Of a stretch of DNA of 64,000 bases, positions 35,065 through 44,606 are shown piece by piece. Below the pieces are notes generated by a model. It saw nothing but the letters and a program-made list of their open reading frames with translations. It searched no databases and had not been told where the DNA came from. The position numbers and the translations under genes were made by a program. The stretch spans positions 141,311-205,310 of the forward strand of contig DATMFK010000001.1 of the NCBI GenBank assembly GCA_035556195.1. The letters are read 5' to 3'. The stretch comes from G016756615 sp035556195 (GTDB lineage Bacteria; Pseudomonadota; Alphaproteobacteria; Rhizobiales; Rhizobiaceae). The stretch's first letter is position 1; every line of letters begins with the position of its first letter.

Positions 35065-36546
35065 ATGAAAGTCTGGAAGACAATCCTGGCGGCAAGCGCC
35101 CTGGCGCTTGTGTCGAGCACTGCCGCGCTCGCAGCGCGCACAGATCTCGTGCTCGGCATTCCGCTCGAGCCGCCGCATCTCGACCCGACGGCCGGCGCCG
35201 CCGCCGCGATAGACGAAGTCCTCTACGCCAATGTCTTCGAAGGCCTGACACGAATCGGCTCCAAGGGCGAGGTCCTTCCCGCACTCGCCGAAAGCTGGAC
35301 CATTTCCGACGACGGCAAGGTCTACACCTTCAAGCTGCATACCGGCGTCAAATTCCATGACGGTACGGATTTCAATGCAGACGACGTGAAATTCTCGCTC
35401 GACCGCGCCCGGGCCGAGAATTCCACAAACGCCCAGAAGGGGCTCTTTGCCGCCATCGACACGGTCGAGGTCGTCGATCCCGCCACGGTCAAGGTCACGC
35501 TGAAACGGCCGCAAGGCTCCTTCCTCTACAATATGGGCTGGGGCGATGCCGTGATCGTCGCGCAGGAATCGGCCGAGACGAACAAGGAAAAGCCGATCGG
35601 AACCGGCCCGTTCAAGTTCGACAACTGGGCCAAGGGCGCATCCATCACCCTCTCCAAGAACCCTGACTACTGGGGCGATCCGGTGGCGTTGGAAAAGGCC
35701 GAATTCCGTATCGTGCCGGATGCCGCCGCCGCAATTCCCGCGTTGCTTTCAGGCGACGTGCAGGCCTTCCCCAACGTCGGCGTCGGCGATGCGCTTGCCC
35801 AGATCGAAGCCGATCCGCGCTTCAAGGTGGTGATCGGTTCGACGGAAGGCGAAACGCTCCTGTCCACCAACAACAAGAAGCCGCCCTTCGACAAGCTGCA
35901 GGTCCGTCAGGCGATAGCCCATGCCCTCGACCGCAAGGCGATCATCGACGCTGCCTCCTCCGGCCTTGGCACGCCGATCGGATCGCATTTCTCGCCGGCC
36001 AATGCCGCCTACGTCGACCTTACCGGCACCTATCCGCACGATGTTGCCAAGGCCAAGGAACTTCTGAAGGAGGCGGGCTTCCCGGACGGATTCAAGGCGA
36101 CCTTGAAGCTGCCCCCGCCGGCCTATGCCCGCGATGGCGGCCAGGTGATCGCGGCAGAGCTGCGTGAGATCGGCATCGACCTGGAGATCATTCCAGTGGA
36201 ATGGGCCGACTGGCTGTCGCAAGTCTTCACCAACAAGGACTACGACCTGACCATCGTGTCCCATACAGAGCCGAACGACATCGATATCTACAGCCGCAAG
36301 GACTATTACTTCAACTACGACAACCCCGCCTTCGACAAGGTGATCGCCCAGCTCGACGAGACGGCGGACGAGGCCAAGCGCACCGAGCTCTACAAGCAGG
36401 CCCAGAAGATCCTTGCCGACGATGCGGTCAACGGCTTCCTCTTCGAACTTCCGAAGATCGGCATCTGGGATGCCAAGGTGGAGGGGCTCTGGGAGAATTC
36501 GCCGATCCAGGCCAACGACCTGACCAAGGTGAAGTGGGTGGATTGA
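35065..36546 (+). CDS. Peptide/opine-type ABC transporter substrate-binding protein
   Basis: Periplasmic binding protein of family 5 (DppA/OppA type), 493 residues. Signal peptide MKVWKTILAASALALVSS, cleavage near ALAA. Hallmarks of the family: EVLYANVFEGLTRIG, LAESWTISDDGKVYTF, LHTGVKFHDGTDFNADDV. The start at 35065 follows GGGGAGA. It is the first gene of a four-gene importer set with two permeases and one double ATPase. Ligands of this family include peptides, opines, nickel and glutathione; the partner deacylase suggests an acylated amino acid or small peptide. Confidence 0.9.
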   Translation: MKVWKTILAASALALVSSTAALAARTDLVLGIPLEPPHLDPTAGAAAAIDEVLYANVFEGLTRIGSKGEVLPALAESWTISDDGKVYTFKLHTGVKFHDGTDFNADDVKFSLDRARAENSTNAQKGLFAAIDTVEVVDPATVKVTLKRPQGSFLYNMGWGDAVIVAQESAETNKEKPIGTGPFKFDNWAKGASITLSKNPDYWGDPVALEKAEFRIVPDAAAAIPALLSGDVQAFPNVGVGDALAQIEADPRFKVVIGSTEGETLLSTNNKKPPFDKLQVRQAIAHALDRKAIIDAASSGLGTPIGSHFSPANAAYVDLTGTYPHDVAKAKELLKEAGFPDGFKATLKLPPPAYARDGGQVIAAELREIGIDLEIIPVEWADWLSQVFTNKDYDLTIVSHTEPNDIDIYSRKDYYFNYDNPAFDKVIAQLDETADEAKRTELYKQAQKILADDAVNGFLFELPKIGIWDAKVEGLWENSPIQANDLTKVKWVD

Positions 36547-36565
36547 TGCTTTGAGGACATTCTGA

Positions 36566-36593
36566 GGGGGCTGATCCGAATGGGACGGCCCCC
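36566..36593 (+). other. Intercistronic hairpin between binding protein and permease genes
   Basis: GGGGGC at 36566-36571 pairs with GCCCCC at 36588-36593, lying 20 bases after the binding-protein stop and just before the permease start. Such hairpins often stabilise the upstream message so that binding protein exceeds permease. It overlaps an alternative start at 36580, which supports the later one at 36607. Confidence 0.4.
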
Positions 36594-36606
36594 GCAGGTT
36601 TTGTTC

Positions 36607-37554
36607 ATGACCGCTTATATCCTCAAACGGCTAGCCATCGGGATAGCAACCCTGCTCGTGGCCTCGATCGTCGTTTTCGCGGTGCTGGAGATCCTGCCCG
36701 GCGATCCAGCGCAGCTCATGCTCGGTCTCAACGCCACCCCGGAGACGCTGGAGGCCCTGCGCCAGCAGATGGGCCTGCATCAGCCTTGGCCGGTCCGCTA
36801 CCTGTCCTGGCTGGGCGGCCTGCTCACCCTGGATTTCGGCCGCTCCTACACCTATTCGGTCCCCGTCATCGATCTCGTCCGCGAGCGCGCCGTCGTTTCA
36901 CTTCCGCTTGCGGCCATCTCGCTCGTGCTCTCGACGGCGATCGCGATCCCGGTCGGCATTTTCGCGGCCTCGCGGCGCGGCCGTGCCGGCGACACGATCG
37001 CCATGGGAACGGCCCAGCTCGGCGTCGCCATCCCGAACTTCTGGTTCGGGCTGCTCCTGATCTATCTCTTCGCGGTCTGGCTTCGGCTTGTGCCGGCGGG
37101 CGGCTTTCCCGGCTGGGCGGCGGGGATCTGGCCGGCGCTCAAGGCGCTCATCCTACCCGCGATCGCGCTCGCCTTGCCGCAAGCGGCGATCCTGGCGCGC
37201 GTCACCCGGTCCGCCCTGCTCGACGTGCTGAACGAAGACTATATCCGCACCGCCCGGGCCAAGGGTATGCCGCGCCGCTACGTGCTGTGGAGGCATGCCC
37301 TGCGCAACGCACTGATCCCCGTACTCACCATCATCGGCCTGCAATTCGCCTTCCTGCTTGCCGGCACCATCATCATCGAGAATGTCTTCTACCTGCCTGG
37401 ACTGGGCCGCCTGATCTTCCAGGCCATCACCCAGCGGGACCTGATCGTGGTCGAAAGTGTCGTCATGTTGCTGGTCGCGGCCGTCATTCTCGTCAATTTC
37501 CTGGTCGACCTTTCCTACGCCGCGGTCGATCCGCGCCTGAGGGCACGCCAATGA
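36607..37554 (+). CDS. ABC transporter permease (DppB type)
   Basis: First inner-membrane permease of the importer, 315 residues with six hydrophobic segments. It begins MTAYILKRLAIGIATLL, standard for DppB/OppB, and has the EAA coupling loop (DYIRTARAKGMPRRYVLWRH). It overlaps the second permease by four bases (ATGA), indicating tight coupling. Confidence 0.92.
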   Translation: MTAYILKRLAIGIATLLVASIVVFAVLEILPGDPAQLMLGLNATPETLEALRQQMGLHQPWPVRYLSWLGGLLTLDFGRSYTYSVPVIDLVRERAVVSLPLAAISLVLSTAIAIPVGIFAASRRGRAGDTIAMGTAQLGVAIPNFWFGLLLIYLFAVWLRLVPAGGFPGWAAGIWPALKALILPAIALALPQAAILARVTRSALLDVLNEDYIRTARAKGMPRRYVLWRHALRNALIPVLTIIGLQFAFLLAGTIIIENVFYLPGLGRLIFQAITQRDLIVVESVVMLLVAAVILVNFLVDLSYAAVDPRLRARQ

Positions 37555-38420
37555 CCGACCAGGCGCAGCTCTCAGTTCCGCGCGGCAACGCCTTCCTGTC
37601 GAAGGCTCTGGCCAGCCGCTCCTTCATGATCGGCTTCTTGATCACCGCCTTCGTCGCGTTGATGGCGCTGGTGTCGTTCTTCTGGGTGCCCTACGACGTC
37701 ACAGTGCTGCCGGTGGGCGATCGCATGAAGCCCCCGTCGGCAACGCATCTGCTCGGCACCGATCATTTCGGCCGCGACATCCTCTCCATGATCATGGTCG
37801 GATCGCGCAATTCGATCGCCGTGGCATTGGTGGCCGTCGGCATCGGCATGGGGATCGGTGTGCCGCTCGGCTGCTGGGCCGCGGCCCGCGGCGGCCTCGT
37901 CGACGAAATCCTGATGCGCTTCAACGACCTGGTCTTCGCCTTCCCGGCCCTGCTTTCGGCGGTCATGATCACCGCCATCTTCGGGCCCGGAGCGGTCAAT
38001 GCCATCATCGCCATCGGCATCTTCAACATTCCCGTCTTCGCCAGGGTGGCACGGGCCGGCGCGCTGGCGCTATGGCCGCGCGAATTCATCCTCGCGGCGC
38101 GTGCCGCCGGCAAGGGCAGCACGCTGATCACGATCGAGCACATCCTGCCCAACATCGCCAACATGCTGCTCGTTCAAGCCACGATCCAGTTCGCGCTCGG
38201 CATTCTGGCCGAGGCGGGCCTCTCCTATGTCGGTCTCGGCGCCCAGCCTCCGATGCCAAGCTGGGGCCGCATGCTCTTCGACGCCCAGACCCGTATGATG
38301 GTGGCGCCCTATCTTGCCATCTTCCCGGGCATGGCGATCGCGGTGACGGTGCTCGGCCTGAATCTGCTCGGGGACGGTCTGAGCGACATTCTCGATCCAA
38401 AGCTGAGGCGCGAACGGTGA
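37551..38420 (+). CDS. ABC transporter permease (DppC type)
   Basis: Second permease, 289 residues, with the DppC N-terminal region (LLGTDHFGRDILSMIMVG) and EAA loop (FILAARAAGKGSTLITIEH), ending near GLNLLGDGLSDILDPKLR as in the family. It starts within the stop of the first permease and its own stop overlaps the GTG start of the ATPase gene. Confidence 0.92.
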   Translation: MTDQAQLSVPRGNAFLSKALASRSFMIGFLITAFVALMALVSFFWVPYDVTVLPVGDRMKPPSATHLLGTDHFGRDILSMIMVGSRNSIAVALVAVGIGMGIGVPLGCWAAARGGLVDEILMRFNDLVFAFPALLSAVMITAIFGPGAVNAIIAIGIFNIPVFARVARAGALALWPREFILAARAAGKGSTLITIEHILPNIANMLLVQATIQFALGILAEAGLSYVGLGAQPPMPSWGRMLFDAQTRMMVAPYLAIFPGMAIAVTVLGLNLLGDGLSDILDPKLRRER

Positions 38421-40042
38421 GCCTGCTCGAAATCGAAAAGCTGACCGTCGACATTGCCGGCGTGCCGATATTGAAGGGGATCGACCTTTCCATCGGCGCC
38501 GGAGAGGTGATGGGGCTCGTCGGCGAGTCCGGATCCGGCAAGTCGATGACGGCGCTGACGGTGATGCAGCTCCTGCCACGCTCGGCTCGCACGGGCGGCC
38601 GGGTGGTCTTCGACGGCACCGATATCCTCTCCGCCACCGAAGAGCGGATGTGCGCCTTGCGCGGCAACGACGTCGGCATGGTATTCCAGGAGCCTATGAC
38701 GGCCCTCAACCCGGTCAAGACCATCGGCGAGCAGGTGGCCGAAGGGATAAGATGGCACGCCCGCGTCGGCCGCGCAGAGGCCGAGCAGCGCGCCCGCGCA
38801 ATCCTGGACCGTGTCGGCCTCCCCGAGGCGAAGTTCCCGCTTTCGCGCTATCCGCACGAACTCTCCGGCGGCCAGCGACAGCGTGTCGTGATCGCGATCG
38901 CCTGCGCGCTCAAGCCGAAGCTGCTGATTGCCGACGAGCCCACTACCGCCCTGGATGTAGTGCTCCAGAAGCAGATCCTGGAACTGTTGCGCGATCTGGT
39001 CGACGAAAACAGGATGGGCTTGCTGCTCGTCTCGCATGACCTCGCTGTCGTCACGGACATGGCCGACCGGATCACCATCATGCGCCACGGCGAGGTGATG
39101 GACACCGGAGAAACGGCGCAGACATTGTCGGCCCAGAGCCATCCCTACACGAGGCAGCTTGCGCTGGCGTCGATGCATGTGCCGGCGCGCGCCAAGCCGC
39201 ACTCAACCGCGCAGGGCGCCGCAAGGCTGCTCGAATTGCGGGACGTGGTTCGCGAGTATCCCGGCCGGCGGGTTTCGCTTTTCCGGGCAGGCGAACCGGT
39301 GCGGGCTGTCGACGGCGTCTCCTTCTCGATGGAGCACGGGCAATCGACCGCCCTGGTCGGCCGGTCCGGTTGCGGGAAATCGACGCTCGCCCGCATGATC
39401 CTGGCGCTGGACAAGCCAACAGGCGGCGCCATCCGCTTCATGGGCGAGGATCTCGCGGCCAGAAGCGAGGACGCGTTGAAGCCGGCGCGCCGCAACATGC
39501 AGGTGGTGTTCCAGGATCCCTACGGCTCGTTCGATCCGCGCCACCCCGTGGAGAGGCTTGTCGCCGAGCCGCTTCATCTCCTCGAAAAGAAACCCGGCGC
39601 ACGCGAGCGACGCGAAATGGTGGCGGCTGCGCTGCACGAAGTGGGTCTGTCGCAGCGCGACATGGACAAGTATCCGCACGAATTCTCGGGCGGCCAGAGG
39701 CAGCGCATCTCGATCGCGCGCGCCATCATCACCAGGCCCAAGCTGATCGTCGCGGACGAACCGGTCTCCGCGCTGGACGTGTCGATCCGCGCCCAGATCC
39801 TCGATCTGTTCGCCGATCTCAACCAGCGGCTCGGCGTCGCCTATCTCTTCATCACCCACGATCTGACGGTGGCCCGCGCGATCACCGACGATGTCATGGT
39901 CATGCATGAGGGGCGGCTCGTCGAGACTGGCAAGACGTCGAACGTCCTCGACAACCCGCAATCCGACGCCGCCCGCGACCTGGTCGCGGCGGCGCCCGAT
40001 CTCCATCGGGCGATCGCCCGAAGGCTGCAGGAGCAGGGCTGA
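38417..40042 (+). CDS. Double ATPase of peptide-type ABC transporter (DppD-DppF fusion)
   Basis: A 541-residue protein with two complete ATP-binding cassettes, joining what are often separate DppD and DppF subunits. First cassette: Walker A GESGSGKS, signature LSGGQRQRV, Walker B LLIADEPTTALD. Second cassette: Walker A GRSGCGKS, signature FSGGQRQRI, Walker B LIVADEPVSALD. The GTG start at 38417 overlaps the preceding stop by four bases, which decides the start. It powers the importer from the cytoplasmic face. Confidence 0.93.
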   Translation: MSLLEIEKLTVDIAGVPILKGIDLSIGAGEVMGLVGESGSGKSMTALTVMQLLPRSARTGGRVVFDGTDILSATEERMCALRGNDVGMVFQEPMTALNPVKTIGEQVAEGIRWHARVGRAEAEQRARAILDRVGLPEAKFPLSRYPHELSGGQRQRVVIAIACALKPKLLIADEPTTALDVVLQKQILELLRDLVDENRMGLLLVSHDLAVVTDMADRITIMRHGEVMDTGETAQTLSAQSHPYTRQLALASMHVPARAKPHSTAQGAARLLELRDVVREYPGRRVSLFRAGEPVRAVDGVSFSMEHGQSTALVGRSGCGKSTLARMILALDKPTGGAIRFMGEDLAARSEDALKPARRNMQVVFQDPYGSFDPRHPVERLVAEPLHLLEKKPGARERREMVAAALHEVGLSQRDMDKYPHEFSGGQRQRISIARAIITRPKLIVADEPVSALDVSIRAQILDLFADLNQRLGVAYLFITHDLTVARAITDDVMVMHEGRLVETGKTSNVLDNPQSDAARDLVAAAPDLHRAIARRLQEQG

Positions 40043-40068
40043 GGCAGAGCGCTGATCCCGGGAGCAAC

Positions 40069-40105
40069 CCCTCATCCGGCCTCGCGAAGCGAGGTCGGAT
40101 GAGGG
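40069..40105. terminator. Long hairpin between convergent ABC and TerB genes
   Basis: A 17-base stem with one G-T pair, arms 40069-40085 and 40089-40105, closed by a GAA loop. It lies 27 bases after the ATPase stop and 43 before the end of the converging TerB-like gene. The sequence CTCATCCGG recurs just downstream (around 40116), so it also looks like a small palindromic repeat. No T-run; a bidirectional transcript end is likely. Confidence 0.5.
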
Positions 40106-40147
40106 TGAGCGGCGCCGGATGAGGATCAGCGCCCCCTTCCGCTGCGG

Positions 40148-40573
40148 CTACTTCCTCACCAGGTCGACCGGGCTCAGACCGAGCATTTCCAGCGTGCGCC
40201 GAAGCAGACGCACTTCATTGTGCGCAAGCTGCTTGTCGGCCTTGGCGATCTCTGCCATGTGCCTTGCCAGCAACCTGCGACGCTCGTCATCCATGTCCTG
40301 GAACATGGCGATCGCCTGCGAGCCGTTGGTCTCGTAGCCGACCTCGTTGAGATATTCGATCACGGCATCCATGCTCGCCTCGGGAATCCCGAAGGAATCC
40401 CGGCAAATGCGTCGCAAGGTTTCCATTTCGGTTTCGCTTGCCGTTCCGTCGGCCAGGATCATGCGGAACAGCAAGAGCAGTTCGGCGGATAACACCGGGT
40501 CGTCCGCGACCCGGCGTACCCCTGGATCGCCCTCGAACAGCGAACGTATCCTGGCCAGCATTCCCTGAGACAT
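40148..40573 (-). CDS. TerB-like (tellurite resistance) domain protein
   Basis: An all-helical 141-residue protein of the TerB family: LSAELLLLFRMILADGTASETEMETLRRI carries an acidic cluster of the metal-binding type, with a second acidic repeat at MAEIAKADKQLAHNEVRLL. The start at 40573 is chosen because GAGGAGCGC lies upstream; a start at 40642 would add 23 residues. No other Ter genes are near, so the name should not be read as tellurite resistance. Function unknown. Confidence 0.75.
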   Translation of the reverse strand: MSQGMLARIRSLFEGDPGVRRVADDPVLSAELLLLFRMILADGTASETEMETLRRICRDSFGIPEASMDAVIEYLNEVGYETNGSQAIAMFQDMDDERRRLLARHMAEIAKADKQLAHNEVRLLRRTLEMLGLSPVDLVRK

Positions 40574-40755
40574 GCCCGAGCGCTCCTCGATCTCGATCCC
40601 TACGAATGTAATGGCACCGGCATGCTGGAACTTCAAATCCAAACCGATGCTCCATGCCGAAATTGCCGCATGCGCCTACGCGAATTCCGCCTTGCGCGGG
40701 ATGGCCGCGTGTGATCGAAGCGGCTGCGTCACCCTGCCCTTCGCCGCTCCCCGAC

Positions 40756-41541
40756 ATGTTCGACCTCGCTACCGACACCGTGCTTCTCCTGGCCGTGGCC
40801 GCTTTTGTCGCCGGCTTCATCGATTCGATCGCCGGCGGAGGTGGCTTGATTACCGTGCCGGCTCTCTTGCTTGCCGGCTTTGGTCCGGTTGAAGCGCTCG
40901 GCACCAACAAGCTGCAAGGCCTGTTCGGTTCGGGCTCGGCGACGATCGCCTATGCTTCCAAGGGGCTCGTCGATGTCAGGCGGCAACTGCCTTCGGCCGT
41001 GCTTTCGTGCCTCGGCTCGATTGGCGGGGCACTGCTGGCGACCGTGCTGCCCGGCGAATGGCTGCAACTGTTCATGCCATTCATGCTGATCGCCATCGCG
41101 CTCTACTTTGCCTTCAAGCCCAATCTGGGCGACGTCGACCGTGTGATGCGCCTCTCGCCCTTCCTGTTCGGCTTGTTCGTCGTGCCGCTGATCGGCTTTT
41201 ATGATGGCCTTTTCGGCCCCGGCACGGGCTCCTTTTTCATGCTCGGCTTCGCGACGCTCGCAGGCTACGGCATATTGAAAGCCACCGCGCATACGAAGCT
41301 CCTGAACTTCGCGTCGAACGTCGGCGGCGTCGTCACCTTTGCCGTTGTCGGAGCGATCTACTGGAAAGTCGGTCTGCTGATGGGCGTGTGCCAGTTCCTC
41401 GGCGCCCGCCTCGGCGCGGGCCTGGCGATGAAGACCGGTGCGCGGCTGATCAAGCCGCTGCTCGTGATCACCTGCATCGCACTCGCCCTCCGCCTCCTCG
41501 CCGACCCGACAAATCCTCTAAGGCTGGCGATCGGTATCTAG
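40756..41541 (+). CDS. TauE/SafE-family membrane permease
   Basis: A 261-residue membrane protein with about eight hydrophobic segments in two repeats. The family motifs GFIDSIAGGGGLITVPALL and IGFYDGLFGPGTGSFF mark the start of each half. Family members move sulfite, sulfoacetate, taurine-derived or other small organosulfur anions. The start at 40756 (MFDLATD) is preferred over one 34 codons upstream. It is not linked to the molybdoenzyme at 27-30 kb, so a sulfite link is speculative. Confidence 0.85.
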   Translation: MFDLATDTVLLLAVAAFVAGFIDSIAGGGGLITVPALLLAGFGPVEALGTNKLQGLFGSGSATIAYASKGLVDVRRQLPSAVLSCLGSIGGALLATVLPGEWLQLFMPFMLIAIALYFAFKPNLGDVDRVMRLSPFLFGLFVVPLIGFYDGLFGPGTGSFFMLGFATLAGYGILKATAHTKLLNFASNVGGVVTFAVVGAIYWKVGLLMGVCQFLGARLGAGLAMKTGARLIKPLLVITCIALALRLLADPTNPLRLAIGI

Positions 41542-41627
41542 CTCCCCGTCCCATCGCTCCTCCCGAACCGATCGGAAACGCGGCTCCCGCTATTCCGATA
41601 AAACCGCTTCGGCAGTATCCTCGCCCA

Positions 41628-42437
41628 ATGCACGCGGAAGCAAATGGCGGAATGCCCCTTCGCCTGACCCGGTACAGGCCGGAACTGGCCGGCATGGTCG
41701 AAGAGATCATCGGCTATCGCGAGAACGGGCGCGGCATCGACAACGATGTCGAGGCGGCCGCGCTCGTCGTGCCGCTGGTCATCAGTCTCGGGGATAGGTT
41801 CCGCATCGGTCTCGGGCAGGCGCCGAGGGCCGACGAACGTTATGGAAGCTTCACCTCAGGCCTCTTCGCCGGCCCTGTCGTCATAGGCTCGACGGGCCGC
41901 GCCGAGTGCCTTCAGGTCAATTTCACGCCCTTCGGCGCGTGGCGCTTCTTCGGGCGACCGATGGAGGAACTCGCGAACCGCATGGTGACGCTCGAGGATC
42001 TGGACGATCCCGAATTGGTGGAGTTTCGGCAACGCCTCTGGGAGGAGCCCGACTGGGAACGGCGCCTAGGCACCGCCGAACATTTCATTGTCGGACGCCT
42101 GCGGCGGACGTCGCTGGCCGACCCAACCCTGGTCTGGGCCTTTCGCCACATGCTTGCCAAGCGGGGCAACGTCCAGATTGCGGATATTGCCGAGAAGCTC
42201 GATTGCAGCCGCAAGCATCTCTCGCAACGCTTCCGGCTGCAGTTCGGCCTGCCGCCCAAGGTGGTAGCGCGCATGATCAGGTTCCAAGCCGTGCTCGCCA
42301 TGGCCCGTTCGCGCGATATCCCCGACTGGGCCGATATCGCGGCCGCCTGCGGTTATGCCGACCAGCCCCATCTCACGCGCGACTTCAGCGAATTCGCCGG
42401 CATGAGCCCAACGAACTGGCGGGCGAAAGTCGTATAG
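41628..42437 (+). CDS. AraC-family transcriptional regulator
   Basis: Regulator of 269 residues with a C-terminal AraC DNA-binding domain: NVQIADIAEKLDCSRKHLSQ and DWADIAAACGYADQPHLTRD, ending MSPTNWR. The N-terminal half contains GRAECLQVNFTPFGAWRFFG, common in AraC proteins placed next to glyoxalase-fold genes. A later start at 41652 is possible. It precedes a VOC-family gene by 80 bases in the same direction and probably controls it. Confidence 0.85.
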   Translation: MHAEANGGMPLRLTRYRPELAGMVEEIIGYRENGRGIDNDVEAAALVVPLVISLGDRFRIGLGQAPRADERYGSFTSGLFAGPVVIGSTGRAECLQVNFTPFGAWRFFGRPMEELANRMVTLEDLDDPELVEFRQRLWEEPDWERRLGTAEHFIVGRLRRTSLADPTLVWAFRHMLAKRGNVQIADIAEKLDCSRKHLSQRFRLQFGLPPKVVARMIRFQAVLAMARSRDIPDWADIAAACGYADQPHLTRDFSEFAGMSPTNWRAKVV

Positions 42438-42517
42438 CGCGGTTACAATCCTTCAAGACCGGAGCCAGCAATTCGTCGACACTGCGGCCATCGACCAGAC
42501 CATGAAGGAGATAAGTC

Positions 42518-42934
42518 ATGCCTGCCATCGAGGCTCCGCGCATCTACGCAACGTTCCGTTATCGGGACCCCGCTTCCATGATCGACTGGCTCATCAAGGC
42601 ATTCGGTTTCGAACTGCGTGTGAAATATGGCGAAGGCGACGACATCCAGCACGCCGAACTGACATTCGGCTCATCGATGATCATGGTCGGCAAAGCTCGA
42701 AACGACGCCTATGGCGCACTCGTCGGCTTTCCCGGCGAAGCCGGCGGAAAGTCGCTCTACGTGGCAGTCGCCGATGCCGACGCTCTTTACACCCGCGCCA
42801 AGGCGGCGGGGGCGGAAATTCTGGAGGAACTCCGCGACAAGGATTACGGCAGCCGCGACTTCATCTGCCGCGATCCCGAGGGCAATGTCTGGTGCTTCGG
42901 CACGTACTGGCCGAAGGCGGCCGATCCCGGCTGA
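42518..42934 (+). CDS. VOC-family (glyoxalase/bleomycin-resistance fold) protein
   Basis: A 138-residue VOC protein with two beta-alpha-beta3 modules: YATFRYRDPASMIDWLIKAF and YVAVADADALYTRAKAAG, ending SRDFICRDPEGNVWCFGTY. It belongs to the PhnB-like/glyoxalase group; the metal ligands are not clear enough to assign a reaction. An AAGGAG ribosome site precedes it. It converges with cobQ, nine bases away. Confidence 0.85.
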   Translation: MPAIEAPRIYATFRYRDPASMIDWLIKAFGFELRVKYGEGDDIQHAELTFGSSMIMVGKARNDAYGALVGFPGEAGGKSLYVAVADADALYTRAKAAGAEILEELRDKDYGSRDFICRDPEGNVWCFGTYWPKAADPG

Positions 42935-42943
42935 GGAAATCGC

Positions 42944-44413
42944 CTACCGCGCCGCGGCAAGGATGGCGTCGCAGTCGAGATGCTTCTCGAGATGATCGGC
43001 GATCGCGTCGAGCGCCCTTTCGAGTTCGGCGCGATAGTCGATGCCGCCGCCGGAGACGCCCAAGCTTTCCAGGAACTTGGCGCGGAATGCATCGGCGCCG
43101 AACAGCCCGTGGAGATATGTCCCGAAGACCTTGCCGTCGGGCGAGGTCGCGCCGTCATCGACATTGTCGATCACCGCCACCGGACGCAGGCAGTCGGGAC
43201 CTGTCGTGCGGCCGAGATGGATCTCGTAACCGTGAAGCGGCGTCGCGAAGCGCACCGAGCGCGCGGCAACGTTGCGCACGATCTTTTCAGGCTCCATCAC
43301 CGTCTCGACATCGAGCAGTCCGAGACCCGGCGTTTCCCGCGCCGTCCCCTCTATGCCGTGGGGATCGCGGACCACGCGACCCAGCATCTGATATCCGCCG
43401 CAGAGGCCGACGACATGGCCGCCGCGACGGCGATGCTCGGCGAGATCCGTGTCCCAGCCATTCTCGCGAAAGCGCTGAAGGTCGCCGATCGTCGATTTGG
43501 AGCCGGGGATCACAACCAGTCCGGCATCGGTCGGAAGCCTCCGGCCCGGCGGCACGAAGGCGACCTCGATCCGCGGTTCGGCCCGAAGCGGATCCAGGTC
43601 GTCGAAATTGGCGATGCGATCGAGCATCGGCACGGCGACCTTGAGCGCGCGTGCCTCGCCGGAAGCCAGTCGCTCCAGGATGACGGAATCCTCGGAAGGC
43701 AGAAGAGCGGCTTCCTTGAGCCAGGGCACGATGCCGAAGCAGCGCCAGCCCGTAAAGTCGTGGATCGCGGTGAGACCGCTATCGAACAGGCTTGGATCGC
43801 CACGGAACTTGTTGATGAGATAGCCGACGACCATCCGCCGGTCCTCCTCCGGCAGGATGAGATGCGTGCCCGCTACGGAAGCGATCACCCCTCCGCGATC
43901 GATGTCGCCGACGAGGATCACGGGGCAATCGACACGCGTGGCGAAGCCCATATTCGCGATATCGCGAGCGCGCAGATTGATCTCGGCCGGCGATCCCGCC
44001 CCTTCGACGACGACCAGGTCGGCGCCCTCGCCCACCTTGCGCCAGGAATCCAGCACCGCATCCATCAGCTTGGGCTTGAGGTTCTGGTAGTCGCGCGCCT
44101 TCGCCTGGCCGAACACCCTTCCCTGGACCACGATCTGGGCGCCGATATCGCTCTGCGGCTTGAGCAGCACGGGATTCATGTGGATCGATGGCGCGACCCC
44201 GCAGGCTATCGCCTGTAGCCACTGCGCCCGACCGATCTCGCCGCCGCGGGCCTCGCCTGGAATGTCGGCGACAGCGGCGTTGTTCGACATGTTTTGCGGC
44301 TTGAAGGGGCGCACGCTTAGGCCCCGGTTGCGTGCCATGCGGCAGAGCCCGGCGACAAGCACGGTCTTGCCGACATCCGAACCCGTTCCCTGGAGCATGA
44401 TCGCCTTGGCCAT
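42944..44413 (-). CDS. cobQ: Cobyric acid synthase
   Basis: Glutamine-dependent amidotransferase of 489 residues that amidates four side chains of adenosylcobyrinic acid diamide in the cytoplasm. The N-terminal P-loop region is AIMLQGTGSDVGKTVLVAGL and the substrate segment KPQNMSNNAAV. The C-terminal glutaminase domain has the nucleophilic Cys in VVGLCGGYQML and the His of TYLHGLF. No other cobalamin gene is near it in this window. A cobalamin supply would serve any corrinoid-dependent methyltransferase such as the MttB-like protein at 53.8 kb. Confidence 0.95.
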   Translation of the reverse strand: MAKAIMLQGTGSDVGKTVLVAGLCRMARNRGLSVRPFKPQNMSNNAAVADIPGEARGGEIGRAQWLQAIACGVAPSIHMNPVLLKPQSDIGAQIVVQGRVFGQAKARDYQNLKPKLMDAVLDSWRKVGEGADLVVVEGAGSPAEINLRARDIANMGFATRVDCPVILVGDIDRGGVIASVAGTHLILPEEDRRMVVGYLINKFRGDPSLFDSGLTAIHDFTGWRCFGIVPWLKEAALLPSEDSVILERLASGEARALKVAVPMLDRIANFDDLDPLRAEPRIEVAFVPPGRRLPTDAGLVVIPGSKSTIGDLQRFRENGWDTDLAEHRRRGGHVVGLCGGYQMLGRVVRDPHGIEGTARETPGLGLLDVETVMEPEKIVRNVAARSVRFATPLHGYEIHLGRTTGPDCLRPVAVIDNVDDGATSPDGKVFGTYLHGLFGADAFRAKFLESLGVSGGGIDYRAELERALDAIADHLEKHLDCDAILAAAR

Positions 44414-44606
44414 GGATGCTGCCTAGCCGACCCGCCGCGCGCTCGCAACGATTTCGCCCGGGAACCAGCCAATGTGTGCAGGCATAGACCAACCGCGGCG
44501 ACCGTTTCCGCATATTCGCACAGCCGTTCCGCAATGGCTCGGATTGCACGACGACGTCATTGATCTAGACTGCGCGGTAGAAATGCAGGACGATAGGGAG
44601 GCCGCC

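Noticed and set aside
40148..40573. Tellurite resistance operon
   Set aside because: Only a lone TerB-like domain is present; no terC, terD, terE or terZ genes nearby.
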